From contig JAJDOJ010000166.1 of NCBI GenBank assembly GCA_022340215.1, forward strand, positions 1 to 34,499: a stretch of 34,499 nt of DNA, read 5' to 3'. Source of the stretch: Gammaproteobacteria bacterium (GTDB taxonomy: Bacteria; Pseudomonadota; Gammaproteobacteria; JAJDOJ01). A model generated the notes under the pieces. That model had not been told where the DNA came from. It searched no databases and saw only the letters and a list, made by a program, of their open reading frames with translations. The position numbers were made by a program, and so were the translations under genes. Below are positions 1 through 8,525 of the stretch, in pieces; positions within the stretch are counted from its first letter, which is position 1, and the number at the start of each line of letters is the position of its first letter.

Positions 1-478
1 GCGGTTACCACTGGAGCTTGATGCAGGTGGAATTCGCCACCGACGTCGTCTTCCATCGCCAAGCCGAATTCCAGCCACTCTACGACGCCATCGTCCGCAC
101 CGCGGTGCATGCCGTTCAAACAGATCATGTTGCCACCTTCCTTGGCCGCAAACCGAGCACCGCTTACCAGGGTGAGGTGGGCAATGATTTTTCCACCCGA
201 ATCCAGGGTACACGCATCCGACACCCGATGGGGCCGGCCAGCTCAAGCTGTAGGACAAAGCCGGCATCATGGCCCGGGTCGAATGCACCACCAACGATGC
301 CTCATTCTTCAAGATCCACCGATGGGTGGAACAGCGTGACGGCGACTCACAATGGAAACTGGCGCCGCTACGCAAAAATATCTACAGCCTGCGGGATCTG
401 CGCAAGCCGATGCGTGCCGCCAACGAACGCTATCTCGCCTATATGGCGGCCATCGACGATCCCGGCGCGGGTCTCTAA
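1..478 (+). pseudogene. Broken hypothetical gene, 5' end cut by window
   Basis: Two adjacent frames together read like one protein. The first frame runs from the window edge (YHWSLMQVEFATDVVF, then GTRIRHPMGPAS). The second continues as KL-stop-DKAGIMARVE up to the stop at 476-478. Joining them needs one missing base near 241-245, and it also meets an in-frame TAG at 251-253 where a tyrosine codon (TAC) would be expected. Both lesions mark a decayed gene. The joined text resembles a family of uncharacterised bacterial proteins that I recall only by sequence feel, with no known function. The start lies outside the window. Confidence 0.55.
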
Positions 479-804
479 CGATCTGTATCTATTGATGTTA
501 TAGGTTTTTGTTCAGGCACTATCCATTCTCTCTCTTGCCTTGTGGGTAGGTTCCGATCGTATGTGGAGCTGCGGGTGATCATGACGCCGGTCCCGTTGAC
601 CATCTCGGCGTCCTGCCGGACCACGACGTCTGGGTACCCGTGCCTTCGTACTGTCGTTCCGGAATGGGTCCGCCGCTCGAGGTCGGGTTCTGCGCGAGAC
701 AAACTGTCGCCACACAGGGCGGTTGCGATGTTAAACTAGCGAGCGAGTTGAACGGATCGCGGGTCGGGATATCGCACCCGTAGCCGTGGCCATCAGCGTT
801 CGAT
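479..804. other. Noncoding stretch upstream of SRP RNA
   Basis: About 325 bases without a convincing gene. The short reading frames here lack family motifs and ribosome sites. A promoter for the SRP RNA should lie in the last 60 bases, but no good -35/-10 pair is visible. A weak AT-richer patch (ttgcgatgttaaact, 722-736) is the only candidate, and it is rather far from the RNA 5' end. Confidence 0.4.
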
Positions 805-916
805 GGTGGCTCGTGCCGGTTTCCTCGCGACGATATGCCGTGAACCCCGCCAGGCCCGGAAGGGAGCAACGGTAACGGCGGACTCGGGCGCCGGGGTCTG
901 GCTGGTGCGAGCCGCC
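805..916 (+). ncRNA. ffs: Signal recognition particle RNA (4.5S type)
   Basis: This is the small bacterial SRP RNA, which binds Ffh and helps target membrane proteins to the SecYEG channel. The diagnostic apical domain is present: gccaggcccggaagggagca (849-868) matches the conserved symmetric and asymmetric internal loops that contact the Ffh M domain. The outer ends pair, with ggtggctcg (805-813) against cgagccgcc (908-916) including one G-U, closing a roughly 112-nt hairpin of the expected size. Position just upstream of dnaX is a common gammaproteobacterial arrangement. Exact ends are inferred from base pairing only. Confidence 0.9.
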
Positions 917-979
917 GCCTCTAATCAGACGCAAGGCGCTGGCCTTCGAGTACTCATACGCAGAGTACCGATAGATTCC

Positions 980-1001
980 CGCAGTGCACCGTGACACTGC
1001 G
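980..1001 (+). terminator. Hairpin between ffs and dnaX
   Basis: A perfect 7-bp stem (cgcagtg at 980-986, cactgcg at 995-1001) with an 8-nt loop lies downstream of the SRP RNA. There is no T-tract, so intrinsic termination is doubtful. It could instead be a processing or protective stem at the RNA 3' side. Confidence 0.25.
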
Positions 1002-1090
1002 AGAATCCGGATCGCGCAGTTGAAGGGCCGGTGAGGCCCGATGGCGCCGGTTCCCGTCTTACCTGCAACCCTTTGGCAACGGTTCGATCG

Positions 1091-2746
1091 ATGTCTTATC
1101 AGGTATTGGCTCGCAAGTGGCGACCGGCGACATTTGAACAGATGGTTGGGCAGGGGCACGTGCTGCGTGCGCTGGCGAACGCGCTGGACCAGGAACGGCT
1201 GCACCACGCCTATCTGCTATCGGGAACACGCGGTGTCGGCAAGACGACTCTCGGGCGGATCTTCGCCAAGTGCCTGAACTGCGAAACGGGGATTACCGCG
1301 AAACCCTGCGGTGAGTGCGAGATCTGCCGCGACGTGGATACAGGTCGTTTCGTCGACCTGATTGAGGTCGATGCGGCCTCCCGAACGGGCGTGGACGATA
1401 CCCGCGAACTGCTCGACAATGTGCAGTACACACCCGCGCGCGGCCGTTACAAGGTGTATCTCATCGACGAGGTGCACATGCTGTCGACGCACAGTTTCAA
1501 CGCCCTGCTGAAGACGCTCGAGGAACCCCCGCCCCATGTGAAGTTCCTGCTGGCGACGACAGACCCGCAAAAGCTCCCGGTCACCGTGCTGTCGCGCTGC
1601 CTGCAGTTCAACCTGAAACGCCTGCCTGCGGCGATGATCGCCGATCATCTCGCGCGCGTCCTCGAGGCAGAGGCCGTGCCCTTCGACCGGGCGGCACTGG
1701 ACGCGCTGGCGCGGGCGGCCGACGGAAGCATGCGTGATGCGCTCAGTCTCCTGGACCAGGCCATCTCGTTTGGAAACGGTGCCGTTCGGGAGGGTGAGGT
1801 CACGGAGATGCTCGGATGGGCGCCGCGCGCCGTGCTGCTCGCCCTGGTACGGGCGCTGGTCGAGCGGGACGCGGCGGGGGTGCTCGGGGCAACTGCCTCG
1901 CTCGTGGAGCAGGGTGTCGATCTCGAGGGTGTGCTCACAGATCTGGCAGATTCCCTGTATCGCGCGGCGGTCATACGCCAGGCGCCGGAACTCGCTGCGT
2001 CGATCTATTCGGATGATCCCCTCGCCAGGCCCCTGGCGGCGGCGTTTCCCGATGAGGACATCCAGCTGCACTACCAGATTGCGCTCCACGGACGCCGTGA
2101 CTTTCCCTGGGCGCCAGACCCACGAAGCGCGCTGGAGATGACCCTGCTGCGGATGCTGGCGTTCCGGCCCTTCGAGCGTGAGGGGCAATACGCGGGAAAG
2201 CAACCGGCGGCGTTGGAGTCCGTGGTGAAAGAACCGGCGGGACCGGAGGATCGTGCAGATGCTCCGGGTCCTGTCGCGGGTTCGGCCCCGCTCTCCGGGG
2301 ACGCTTTGAGCGGTCCGGTGCCGGATTCGCATGGAGCGGTCCGCCGTTCGCAGGCTGGGTCGGGACAGGATATTGCTTGGCCTGCCCTGATGGACCGACT
2401 CGGGCTGAAGGGCGTCGCCTACGCCCTCGCGAGCAATTGCAGCGCGGCGGGACGCGAGGGCGACCTGTTTCGGCTCGTCCTGGAGGAGCAGCACGCGGGG
2501 CTGCGCACCGCGAACGCGGAGCAGCGGCTCGCGCAGGCGCTGTGCGAGCGCCTGGGCGAGAGCGTCCGGTTGCGCATCGACATCGGCAAGCATGTCTCGG
2601 ACACGCCCGCGGAAGTGACTCGCCGCGCACAGGAGGCGCGTCAGCGCACCGCCGAGCGGTCGGTGGAAGACGACCCCCTTGTCAAGGGGCTCAAGGCGTC
2701 ATTCGGAGCCCGGATCGTCCCGGATTCCATCGAACCGATCGGTTGA
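1091..2746 (+). CDS. dnaX: DNA polymerase III subunits gamma/tau
   Basis: Clamp-loader ATPase that opens and loads the beta clamp and couples the polymerase cores at the replication fork. The 551-aa protein starts MSYQVLARKWRP, which is where family homology begins, so ATG 1091 is preferred over the longer frame from 1031. Walker A GTRGVGKTT spans residues 45-53 with K51. Four zinc-binding cysteines follow (about 64-79), then Walker B with DEVH, and the SRC motif. The C-terminal part (residues about 370-551) is the less conserved tau region. E. coli makes the shorter gamma form by frameshifting on A-AAA-AAG; no such slippery run is visible here, so gamma production is unproven. First gene of dnaX-ybaB-recR. 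Confidence 0.95.
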   Translation: MSYQVLARKWRPATFEQMVGQGHVLRALANALDQERLHHAYLLSGTRGVGKTTLGRIFAKCLNCETGITAKPCGECEICRDVDTGRFVDLIEVDAASRTGVDDTRELLDNVQYTPARGRYKVYLIDEVHMLSTHSFNALLKTLEEPPPHVKFLLATTDPQKLPVTVLSRCLQFNLKRLPAAMIADHLARVLEAEAVPFDRAALDALARAADGSMRDALSLLDQAISFGNGAVREGEVTEMLGWAPRAVLLALVRALVERDAAGVLGATASLVEQGVDLEGVLTDLADSLYRAAVIRQAPELAASIYSDDPLARPLAAAFPDEDIQLHYQIALHGRRDFPWAPDPRSALEMTLLRMLAFRPFEREGQYAGKQPAALESVVKEPAGPEDRADAPGPVAGSAPLSGDALSGPVPDSHGAVRRSQAGSGQDIAWPALMDRLGLKGVAYALASNCSAAGREGDLFRLVLEEQHAGLRTANAEQRLAQALCERLGESVRLRIDIGKHVSDTPAEVTRRAQEARQRTAERSVEDDPLVKGLKASFGARIVPDSIEPIG

Positions 2747-2804
2747 CGGTGAGGGTTCGACTCGATGACGTACGAATTGATTGGATCGGGATAAAGGTGA
2801 AAGT

Positions 2805-3125
2805 ATGAAAGGTGGACTCGGCAACCTGATGAAACAGGCGCAGAAGATGCAATCCGAGATGGCCAGGGCGCAGGAGGAACTCGCCCGGGCTGAGATCACG
2901 GGACAGGCCGGTGGCGGTCTGGTCTCGGTGGTGATGAACGGAAAGTACGAAGTCAGGCGTATCAGCGTGGACGACAGCCTGTTGCAGGACGACAAGGACA
3001 TGCTCGAGGACCTGATCGCCGCGGCGATCAATGACGCCGTACACAAGGTCGAGCAGGAGATGAAGGACCGGTTCTCCGGGTTGGCCTCGGGCATGGGCCT
3101 GCCGCCCGGCATGAAGCTGTTCTGA
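2805..3125 (+). CDS. ybaB: YbaB/EbfC nucleoid-associated protein
   Basis: Small dimeric DNA-binding protein of the YbaB/EbfC family, usually lying between dnaX and recR as here. The protein is 106 aa, and the N-terminal [16 protein letters not shown] and C-terminal [16 protein letters not shown] are family hallmarks. ATG 2805 is chosen because it is preceded by aaggtga (2794-2800) and matches the family start; a TTG at 2781 would add eight unlikely residues. A helical N-terminal third rich in Q, K and E is followed by the mixed fold. Its precise role is not settled; DNA coating and recombination support have been proposed for relatives. Confidence 0.93.
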   Translation: MKGGLGNLMKQAQKMQSEMARAQEELARAEITGQAGGGLVSVVMNGKYEVRRISVDDSLLQDDKDMLEDLIAAAINDAVHKVEQEMKDRFSGLASGMGLPPGMKLF

Positions 3126-3189
3126 GGCGGTCCGGCATGCGCCAAGTCGGGTCCCGCATACCCGATGTTTCCCGGCGTAACGACACGCC

Positions 3190-3786
3190 GTGAGCGGTTC
3201 CTCGCTGATACAGGACCTCATCGAGGCGTTGAAATGCCTGCCGGGAGTCGGGGACAAGACGGCGCAACGCATGACCTTTCACCTGCTGGAACGGGATCGC
3301 GAAGGGGCGCGCCTGCTCGCCGGGCGGCTCGCCGAGGCCGTCGAGAAGGTCGGTCACTGTGTGCGTTGCCGGACCCTTTCCGAACATCCCACCTGCGCGA
3401 TCTGCGCCAATCCGGGCCGTCGCCGGGAACAATTGTGCGTGGTCGAGAGTCCGGCAGACGTCGTAGCGATCGAGACCAGTACAGCGTTTCGCGGGCAATA
3501 TTTCGTACTCATGGGGCGTCTCTCGCCGCTTGACGGAATCGGTCCCGAGGAGATCGGACTCGATGTCCTGGAGGCACGCCTCGACGAGGGCGAGGTGGAC
3601 GAGGTGATCCTGGCGACCAACCCTACGGTTGAGGGGGAGGTGACAGCGCACGTGCTGGGCGAGTTGGCTCACCAGCGTGGGATCCGTACCACGCGCCTGG
3701 CCCAGGGGGTGCCCGTCGGCGGAGAACTGGAATACCTGGATGGTTCGACTCTGGCGCAGGCGCTAGCGGATCGCAGGGACTATTAG
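3190..3786 (+). CDS. recR: Recombination mediator RecR
   Basis: RecFOR pathway protein that with RecO (17428-18138 here) helps load RecA on gapped DNA. The 198-aa product has the helix-hairpin-helix ([12 protein letters not shown], about residues 17-28), a C4 zinc finger (CVRC and CAIC), and the Toprim domain with VVESPADV, followed by TNPTVEGE. It uses a GTG start. The stop TAG at 3784-3786 straddles the edge of the palindromic element that follows, so the insertion may have supplied or replaced the original terminus. Length is close to E. coli RecR (about 200 aa), so any loss is at most a few residues. Confidence 0.95.
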   Translation: MSGSSLIQDLIEALKCLPGVGDKTAQRMTFHLLERDREGARLLAGRLAEAVEKVGHCVRCRTLSEHPTCAICANPGRRREQLCVVESPADVVAIETSTAFRGQYFVLMGRLSPLDGIGPEEIGLDVLEARLDEGEVDEVILATNPTVEGEVTAHVLGELAHQRGIRTTRLAQGVPVGGELEYLDGSTLAQALADRRDY

Positions 3787-3943
3787 GCGATTGCCGGAAA
3801 ATGGCATACCGGATTGCGCCGGATTTTCGTTAGTCATCAAGGCGCGACAACAGGCGCATAGTTGAACTATGTCACGGTTGTCGCAACACAGAGGACGAAC
3901 GAAAAGACAAGCAGGATGGACTGTCATTTGACAGAAATCGCCT
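3785..3943 (+). mobile_element. MITE-like nested palindromic element, copy A
   Basis: A 159-bp element with imperfect terminal inverted repeats: aggcgattgccggaaaatgg at the left, and at the right the reverse complement of aggcgatttctgtcaaatga. Inside, ttttcgttagtc pairs with gacgaacgaaaa. At the centre gcgacaac (3844-3851) pairs with gttgtcgc (3877-3884) around a catagtt/aactatg stem, so the whole element can fold into one long hairpin. A roughly 90% identical copy lies in reverse orientation at 29441-29600. It carries no coding capacity and sits exactly between the convergent 3' ends of recR and rsgA. It is a non-autonomous element by architecture; mobility itself is inferred. Confidence 0.8.
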
Positions 3944-3989
3944 CAGAAATACCCTCAAGTGACGGAGGGGCGTTGCGTCCGCGGTCCTC

Positions 3990-4916
3990 TCATCCCGGCT
4001 CCCTCAATGTGGTGAGGCATTCCTGATAGCTCGCGAGGCGGTCGGCCTGGATCCTCCCCTCATCGGCGGCGCGCAGCACGGCGCAGCCCGGTTCCACCGT
4101 ATGGGTGCAGTTGTGGAACCGGCAGTGTCCGATGCAGGGCGTGATTTCCCTGAATCCCCTCTCGACCTGCTCACGTGTCCGTAGCGGCGGATCGAAACTT
4201 CTCACACCGGGGGAATCGATCAGGTGTCCGCCCGCGGCGGTGTGAAACATCACCGAACGGCTGGTCGTGTGACGGCCGTGACGGCCCGACTTGCCCAGCG
4301 TGCCGATACGGATGTCCAGGTGTGGGTGCAGCGACTTGATCAATGAGGATTTCCCTGTCCCCGATTGCCCGACGAAGATGCTCGTCCTGCCGGCTACCAG
4401 GTCCCCGAGTTCCCCCGTCCGGAGCCGGTCCTGGGCGCTGCAACGGATCACCGGGTAGCCCAGATCGGCATACAGGGACAGCTTCCGGTCGGTTTCGGTA
4501 TCCGCGGGTCCGAGATCGATCTTGTTGTAGATCACGGCGCAGCCGGCATCCAGGTTTTCGGCGCTGGCGATGTAGCGGTCCACCAGATTCCAGTCCGGAC
4601 CGGGAGTGTAAGCGGTGACGACCAGCAACTGTTCCACGTTGGCCGCCACGACACGCCGGCGACCACGTTTGTCCGTGCGCGCCAGTTCGTTTATCCTCTC
4701 GCGCACCGCGGTGACGACGCAGTCGCCTCCGGGGGTATGATGCCAATGCACCACGTCTCCGCAGACGACATAGTCCAGACGCCGCTTCGAACCACATCGC
4801 TGTGATTTGCCAGTTTCGGTCATCACGATCAGCTCGGCGCCGAAACGGGTGACGACGAAACCCGTGAGGTCCACGCCGCCCGCATTTCCCGGGGCCCAAT
4901 GCGGCGTTCGGGACAC
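3990..4916 (-). CDS. rsgA: Ribosome small subunit-dependent GTPase A
   Basis: Circularly permuted GTPase that checks late 30S maturation and releases assembly factors such as RbfA. Motifs occur in the permuted order expected: G4 NKID, then G1 GQSGTGKSS, then G3 DSPG, followed by the C-terminal zinc knuckle with C-x4-C-x4-C-type ligands and a histidine (CIGHCRFHNCTH) and a final cysteine. At 308 aa it is shorter than E. coli RsgA (350 aa), mainly at the N-terminus before the OB fold. It uses GTG at 4916. It lies 14 bases after the cytochrome gene stop and probably shares its transcript. Confidence 0.93.
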   Translation of the reverse strand: MSRTPHWAPGNAGGVDLTGFVVTRFGAELIVMTETGKSQRCGSKRRLDYVVCGDVVHWHHTPGGDCVVTAVRERINELARTDKRGRRRVVAANVEQLLVVTAYTPGPDWNLVDRYIASAENLDAGCAVIYNKIDLGPADTETDRKLSLYADLGYPVIRCSAQDRLRTGELGDLVAGRTSIFVGQSGTGKSSLIKSLHPHLDIRIGTLGKSGRHGRHTTSRSVMFHTAAGGHLIDSPGVRSFDPPLRTREQVERGFREITPCIGHCRFHNCTHTVEPGCAVLRAADEGRIQADRLASYQECLTTLREPG

Positions 4917-4930
4917 GTCGTGCGCGGGGG

Positions 4931-5242
4931 TCAGGGCGATGGAAACTTGTAGTAGGTGCTGTTGAGGTAGGTGACGAGATCGTCGACGTCCTCATCGACC
5001 AAATTCAGACCCTGTGCGATCTCGCAGCGTTTCACCTGCTTTTGGAGTGCCTGCATGTCGTTCACTCGCCTGTCTTTGCGCTTATACAGAATCGAACCGT
5101 CACCGCCCGTCATGCCGATATGACAGGCGGTGCAATGCGCGTCGTGCAGTTGCCTTCCCTTTGTGGCGTCGCCCGCCCAGGCGGCGGACACACTGGCGAG
5201 GCTCGTGATGGCTAAACCCGCAATCGGGAGGTGCATCTTCAT
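4931..5242 (-). CDS. Small periplasmic c-type cytochrome
   Basis: A 103-aa precursor with a signal peptide (MKMHLPIAGLAITSLASVSAAWA) and a single heme-binding motif CTACH about 12 residues into the mature part. The mature protein of roughly 80 residues ends with helices (VDDLVTYLNSTYYKFPSP) typical of class I monoheme cytochromes. A third cysteine (KRC) is notable, and the distal heme ligand is not obvious; M in the segment just after the heme motif or in NDMQ are candidates. ATG 5242 is chosen; a TTG one codon upstream is equally placed behind ggag. It likely transfers electrons in the periplasm, but partners are unknown. First gene of a two-gene unit with rsgA. Confidence 0.85.
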   Translation of the reverse strand: MKMHLPIAGLAITSLASVSAAWAGDATKGRQLHDAHCTACHIGMTGGDGSILYKRKDRRVNDMQALQKQVKRCEIAQGLNLVDEDVDDLVTYLNSTYYKFPSP

Positions 5243-5285
5243 CAATTTTCACTCCAGAGTCGGTAAGACTCGATCATGGATGAGC

Positions 5286-5313
5286 GGGTTATCATAATAG
5301 GGTTATCATAATA
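5286..5313. repeat. Perfect 14-bp tandem duplication in divergent promoter region
   Basis: GGGTTATCATAATA occurs twice in direct tandem (5286-5299, 5300-5313) between the divergent cytochrome c and orn genes. On the minus strand each unit contains TATGAT, a good sigma-70 -10 hexamer, so the duplication may double a promoter element or an operator for the cytochrome-rsgA unit. Confidence 0.7.
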
Positions 5314-5441
5314 TTGTACGCTGTGCCGGTTATTGAGGATTGATTTGCGGCACAGGCATCGACGGGGCGCGCCGCGCCGCTTGCGATGGCACATTCCGAA
5401 AGCCGGGGCGATTTTCCCCCCGACCATTCCCGGGAGGGACT

Positions 5442-5987
5442 TTGGATTCCGAAAACCTGATCTGGATCGACCTGGAAATGACGGGGCTGGACACCGTCAG
5501 GGATTCGATCATAGAAATCGCGACCATCGTGACCGACAAGCGTCTGAACGAGGTTGCCGCCGGACCGGTCATCGCCATCCATAAGGAAGCGGACGTCATC
5601 TCGGGGATGGACGAGTGGAACACCCGCCAGCATACCGGCTCGGGTCTACTCGACCGGGTTCGGTCCAGCCCTCACAATCATGCCGATGCCGAGTCCGCAA
5701 CGCTGGCGTTTCTCAGTCGATTCGTTCCCGAGGGCGTATCGCCCATGTGTGGCAACAGCATCTGTCAGGATCGCAGGTTTCTCGCGCGCGAAATGCCCTC
5801 CCTCGAGGCCTTCTTCCACTACCGTAATCTGGACGTCAGCACAGTGAAGGAGCTGGCCAGGCGCTGGGCCCCGGAGGTCGCGCGGGGTTTCAACAAGGAC
5901 TCGCAGCATCTCGCACTGCAGGATATCCGTGACTCGATCGCGGAGTTGAAGTACTACCGCAAGCGTTTTCTCAACGTCGTGTCGTAG
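5442..5987 (+). CDS. orn: Oligoribonuclease
   Basis: DEDDh 3'-5' exonuclease that degrades 2-5 nt RNA, including the linear products of cyclic-di-GMP breakdown, to mononucleotides. TTG at 5442 is selected. It is preceded by gggagg, begins [17 protein letters not shown], and gives 181 aa, the same as E. coli Orn; the earlier in-frame ATG would add 34 residues of unrelated sequence. The first two catalytic acids are in IDLEMTGLD (D9, E11). The third lies in [11 protein letters not shown], and the [10 protein letters not shown] stretch carries the catalytic histidine and last aspartate. Its stop codon directly abuts the opposing nadB stop. Confidence 0.94.
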   Translation: MDSENLIWIDLEMTGLDTVRDSIIEIATIVTDKRLNEVAAGPVIAIHKEADVISGMDEWNTRQHTGSGLLDRVRSSPHNHADAESATLAFLSRFVPEGVSPMCGNSICQDRRFLAREMPSLEAFFHYRNLDVSTVKELARRWAPEVARGFNKDSQHLALQDIRDSIAELKYYRKRFLNVVS

Positions 5988-7610
5988 TCACCGGGCTGTA
6001 TTGCCCGCGTCCGGGTACGGATGACCCGGCGACAGCACGGTATCGACCCGATCCAGGTTGCCGTCACGTTCCGGGAAATCCAGAGTGTAGTGCAGTCCCC
6101 GGCTCTCCCGGCGGCTTAGCGCCGAGCGGATGATCAGGTCGGCAACCAATGCGAGATTGCGTAACTCGATCAGGTCGCCGCTGACCCGGAAATGGCTGTA
6201 ATACTCGTTGATCTCGCCGAAGAGCAGATCGACCCGCCGTTTGGCGCGTTGCAGTCGCTTGGTGGTCCGCACGATGCCCACGTAGTCCCACATGAACCGT
6301 CGCAGTTCGTCCCAGTTGTGCGAGATGACGACCAGTTCGTCGGAATCGGTCACCCTGGATTCGTCCCAGGGCGGGATGTCGAGCCCGGCATCCGGTTCGT
6401 CGAGGCGGGCGGTGATATCCTCGGCGACATTCTTGCCGAAGACTACGCACTCCAGCAGCGAATTGCTCGCCATGCGGTTCGCACCGTGCAGCCCCGTGTG
6501 CGCCACTTCGCCCGCGGCGTAGAGGTGCTCCACGTCAGTGCGTCCGTCGAGTTCCGTCATCACGCCCCCGCAGGTGTAGTGTGCCGCAGGCACGACGGGA
6601 ATGGGTTCCCGGGTGAGGTCGTAACCGAACTCCAGGCAGCGCCTGTACACGTTTGGAAAGTGGCCGGTAATGAAGTCTGCACTGCGGTGGCTGATGTCCA
6701 GATACACGCAGTCGGCACCCAGTCGCTTCATCTCGTGGTCGATGGCGCGCGCCACGATGTCCCTAGGCGCGAGTTCTCCCCGGGAGTCGAACCGGTTCAT
6801 GAAGGGTTCCCCCTCGGGAAGCAGCAACCGTCCTCCCTCTCCACGCAAAGCCTCGGTAATCAGGAACGACTTTGCGCGCGGATGGTACATGCAGGTGGGA
6901 TGGAACTGGTTGAATTCCATGTTCGCGACCCGGCAACCGGCGCGCCAGGCCATCGCGATCCCGTCTCCAGACGATGTGTCGGGATTGCTGGTGTAGAGAT
7001 AAACCTTGCTGGCGCCACCGGTGGCGAGTACGACGAATCGGGCCGCTACCGCCTGGACGGCGCCTTTCTCACGGTCCAGGACATATGCGCCGATGCAGCG
7101 TTTCGTCCGGCTCGTCAGCGTCAGCTTGTGCGTGGTGACCAGGTCGATCGCAATCTGATCTTCGAGCAGATCGATGTTCGGGTGGCTTCGTGCCTGGGAA
7201 ACCAGAGTGTTTTCGATTTGCCTTCCCGTTGCGTCGGCGGCATGCACGACGCGCCGATGACTGTGGCCGCCCTCGCGCGTCAGATGGAACTGTCCCGGCT
7301 CTCCTGTGAAGTTCACGCCGATGTCGACGAGCCAGCGCACACTCTCCGCGCCGCGGGACGCGGTCAGTCGCACGGCGTCCTCGTGGCACAGTCCCGCGCC
7401 GGCGTTGATGGTATCGGCCACGTGTGCCTCGACGGAGTCGTCCGGGTTGATAACCGCGGAGATTCCACCCTGGGCGTAGTAGGTGCTCCCTTCGGTGACG
7501 GCTTCCTTGGCGATCACGGTCACCCGGGCATGTTTGGCCAGATGCAGGGCGATGGACAGCCCGGCAGCGCCGCTGCCAATTACGAGAACATCACACGGAA
7601 ATATGGTCAC
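5988..7610 (-). CDS. nadB: L-aspartate oxidase
   Basis: Flavoenzyme oxidising L-aspartate to iminoaspartate, which NadA condenses to quinolinate for NAD synthesis. The N-terminal FAD-binding signature [10 protein letters not shown] is present, as are [10 protein letters not shown] and [11 protein letters not shown], the substrate-site regions of the succinate dehydrogenase/fumarate reductase flavoprotein family. The C-terminal helical domain ends near GNTAR. The start is uncertain: GTG 7610 ([10 protein letters not shown]) best matches the family N-terminus, while GTG 7634 gives eight more residues, and neither has a clear ribosome site. Length 540 aa equals E. coli NadB. It lies divergently from rpoE, as in E. 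coli. Confidence 0.94.
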   Translation of the reverse strand: MTIFPCDVLVIGSGAAGLSIALHLAKHARVTVIAKEAVTEGSTYYAQGGISAVINPDDSVEAHVADTINAGAGLCHEDAVRLTASRGAESVRWLVDIGVNFTGEPGQFHLTREGGHSHRRVVHAADATGRQIENTLVSQARSHPNIDLLEDQIAIDLVTTHKLTLTSRTKRCIGAYVLDREKGAVQAVAARFVVLATGGASKVYLYTSNPDTSSGDGIAMAWRAGCRVANMEFNQFHPTCMYHPRAKSFLITEALRGEGGRLLLPEGEPFMNRFDSRGELAPRDIVARAIDHEMKRLGADCVYLDISHRSADFITGHFPNVYRRCLEFGYDLTREPIPVVPAAHYTCGGVMTELDGRTDVEHLYAAGEVAHTGLHGANRMASNSLLECVVFGKNVAEDITARLDEPDAGLDIPPWDESRVTDSDELVVISHNWDELRRFMWDYVGIVRTTKRLQRAKRRVDLLFGEINEYYSHFRVSGDLIELRNLALVADLIIRSALSRRESRGLHYTLDFPERDGNLDRVDTVLSPGHPYPDAGNTAR

Positions 7611-7867
7611 GGTGCGGATCGGGATTGAGAGCACGAACTATTTTGGCACAATCCATCGGTCCGCACTATTCGCGATGCGGTGGTCCCAGGCGGTGACGAC
7701 GCCTCGTATCGTTCATGTCTGTACAATGGTCTGGTCCGAATGGGTCGATCGCACGCCGATGCCGACGTCCGATGATGGAAACCGGACCCCGACAAACGGG
7801 CTCCCGGTCTTTCGCGATGCGAATCAATCCTGCGGAGAGCGGGCGGAAATAATTGCGGTAAGGTTGA

Positions 7868-7895
7868 GAACTCAATCCAGGGCGATCTGTCAATT
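7868..7895 (+). promoter_or_regulatory. Possible sigma-E/AlgU-type promoter for rpoE
   Basis: GAACTC (7868-7873), a 16-nt spacer and TCAAT (7890-7894) approximate the GAACTT-N16/17-TCnnA pattern of extracytoplasmic sigma factor promoters, 38 bases before the rpoE start. Autoregulation of rpoE/algU through such promoters is known in relatives. The rest of the roughly 300-bp nadB-rpoE gap shows nothing else convincing. Confidence 0.4.
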
Positions 7896-7933
7896 AAGTG
7901 TAGGCGCAGGGACGCGCCCGCTTGTGAGGGGGC

Positions 7934-8509
7934 ATGGGCGAGAAGAGCAATGACCAGATACTGGTCGAGCGGGTGCAGGGTGGAGACACCACGGCTTACG
8001 ATATGCTGGTTCGTAAATACCAGCACAAGATCATCAAGCTGGTGTCGCGTTACGTGCACGATCCGGAAGCGGCACTGGACGTCGCGCAGGAGGCGTTCCT
8101 GAAGGCATATCGTGGTCTGGGTTCCTTTCGGGGTGACAGTGCGTTCTATACCTGGCTCTATCGTATATCGATCAACACAGCGAAGAACTATCTGGTGCAG
8201 CAGAGCAGACGTTCACCGGACCTCGATGTCGACCCGCAGGAGGCGGAATACTACGAAGGCGCATCGGCGCTGAAGGAGAACGATACGCCGGAGCGTCATT
8301 TGCTAACCGAGGAGATAGAACGTACAGTATACCGCGCCATCCGGGAGCTGCCGGATGATCTCCAGACCGCAATCACCTTGCGAGAGCTCGAGGGAATGAG
8401 TTACGAGCAGATCGCCGAGGCGATGGACTGTCCGATCGGGACGGTCCGGTCCCGTATCTTCCGCGCGCGGGAAGCCATCGATCGAGTCCTCAAACCCCTT
8501 ATTCATTAG
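7934..8509 (+). CDS. rpoE: RNA polymerase sigma factor RpoE/AlgU
   Basis: Group IV (ECF) sigma factor for envelope stress, held inactive by the anti-sigma RseA encoded next. The 191-aa protein has region 2 (YDMLVRKYQHKIIKLVSRY, then DAQEAF-like DVAQEAFLKAYRGL and FYTWLYRISINTAKNYL) and region 4 with the helix-turn-helix (LEGMSYEQIAEAMDCPIGTVRSRI). The match to E. coli RpoE and Pseudomonas AlgU is strong in both regions. ATG follows gtgaggggg. Downstream order rseA-rseB-rseC-mucD is the AlgU-type locus and supports the assignment. An unusually long gap of 220 bases separates it from rseA. Confidence 0.95.
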   Translation: MGEKSNDQILVERVQGGDTTAYDMLVRKYQHKIIKLVSRYVHDPEAALDVAQEAFLKAYRGLGSFRGDSAFYTWLYRISINTAKNYLVQQSRRSPDLDVDPQEAEYYEGASALKENDTPERHLLTEEIERTVYRAIRELPDDLQTAITLRELEGMSYEQIAEAMDCPIGTVRSRIFRAREAIDRVLKPLIH

Positions 8510-8525
8510 GTACTCTAGGTACTCT
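8508..8525. repeat. 9-bp tandem duplication at the rpoE stop
   Basis: AGGTACTCT appears twice in tandem (8508-8516, 8517-8525), the first copy overlapping the rpoE stop codon TAG. It is short and may be a replication-slippage product. Confidence 0.5.

Noticed and set aside
1217-2593. 458-codon open frame on the minus strand inside dnaX
   Set aside because: Antisense shadow of a GC-rich gene: no family motifs, arginine- and histidine-rich text, no ribosome site.
1091-2746. Programmed frameshift site in dnaX
   Set aside because: Looked for an A-AAA-AAG type slippery run with a downstream stem; none seen, so a gamma product is not claimed.
6192-7628. 478-codon plus-strand frame across nadB
   Set aside because: Complementary reading of nadB, whose own motifs are unambiguous; no recognisable protein.
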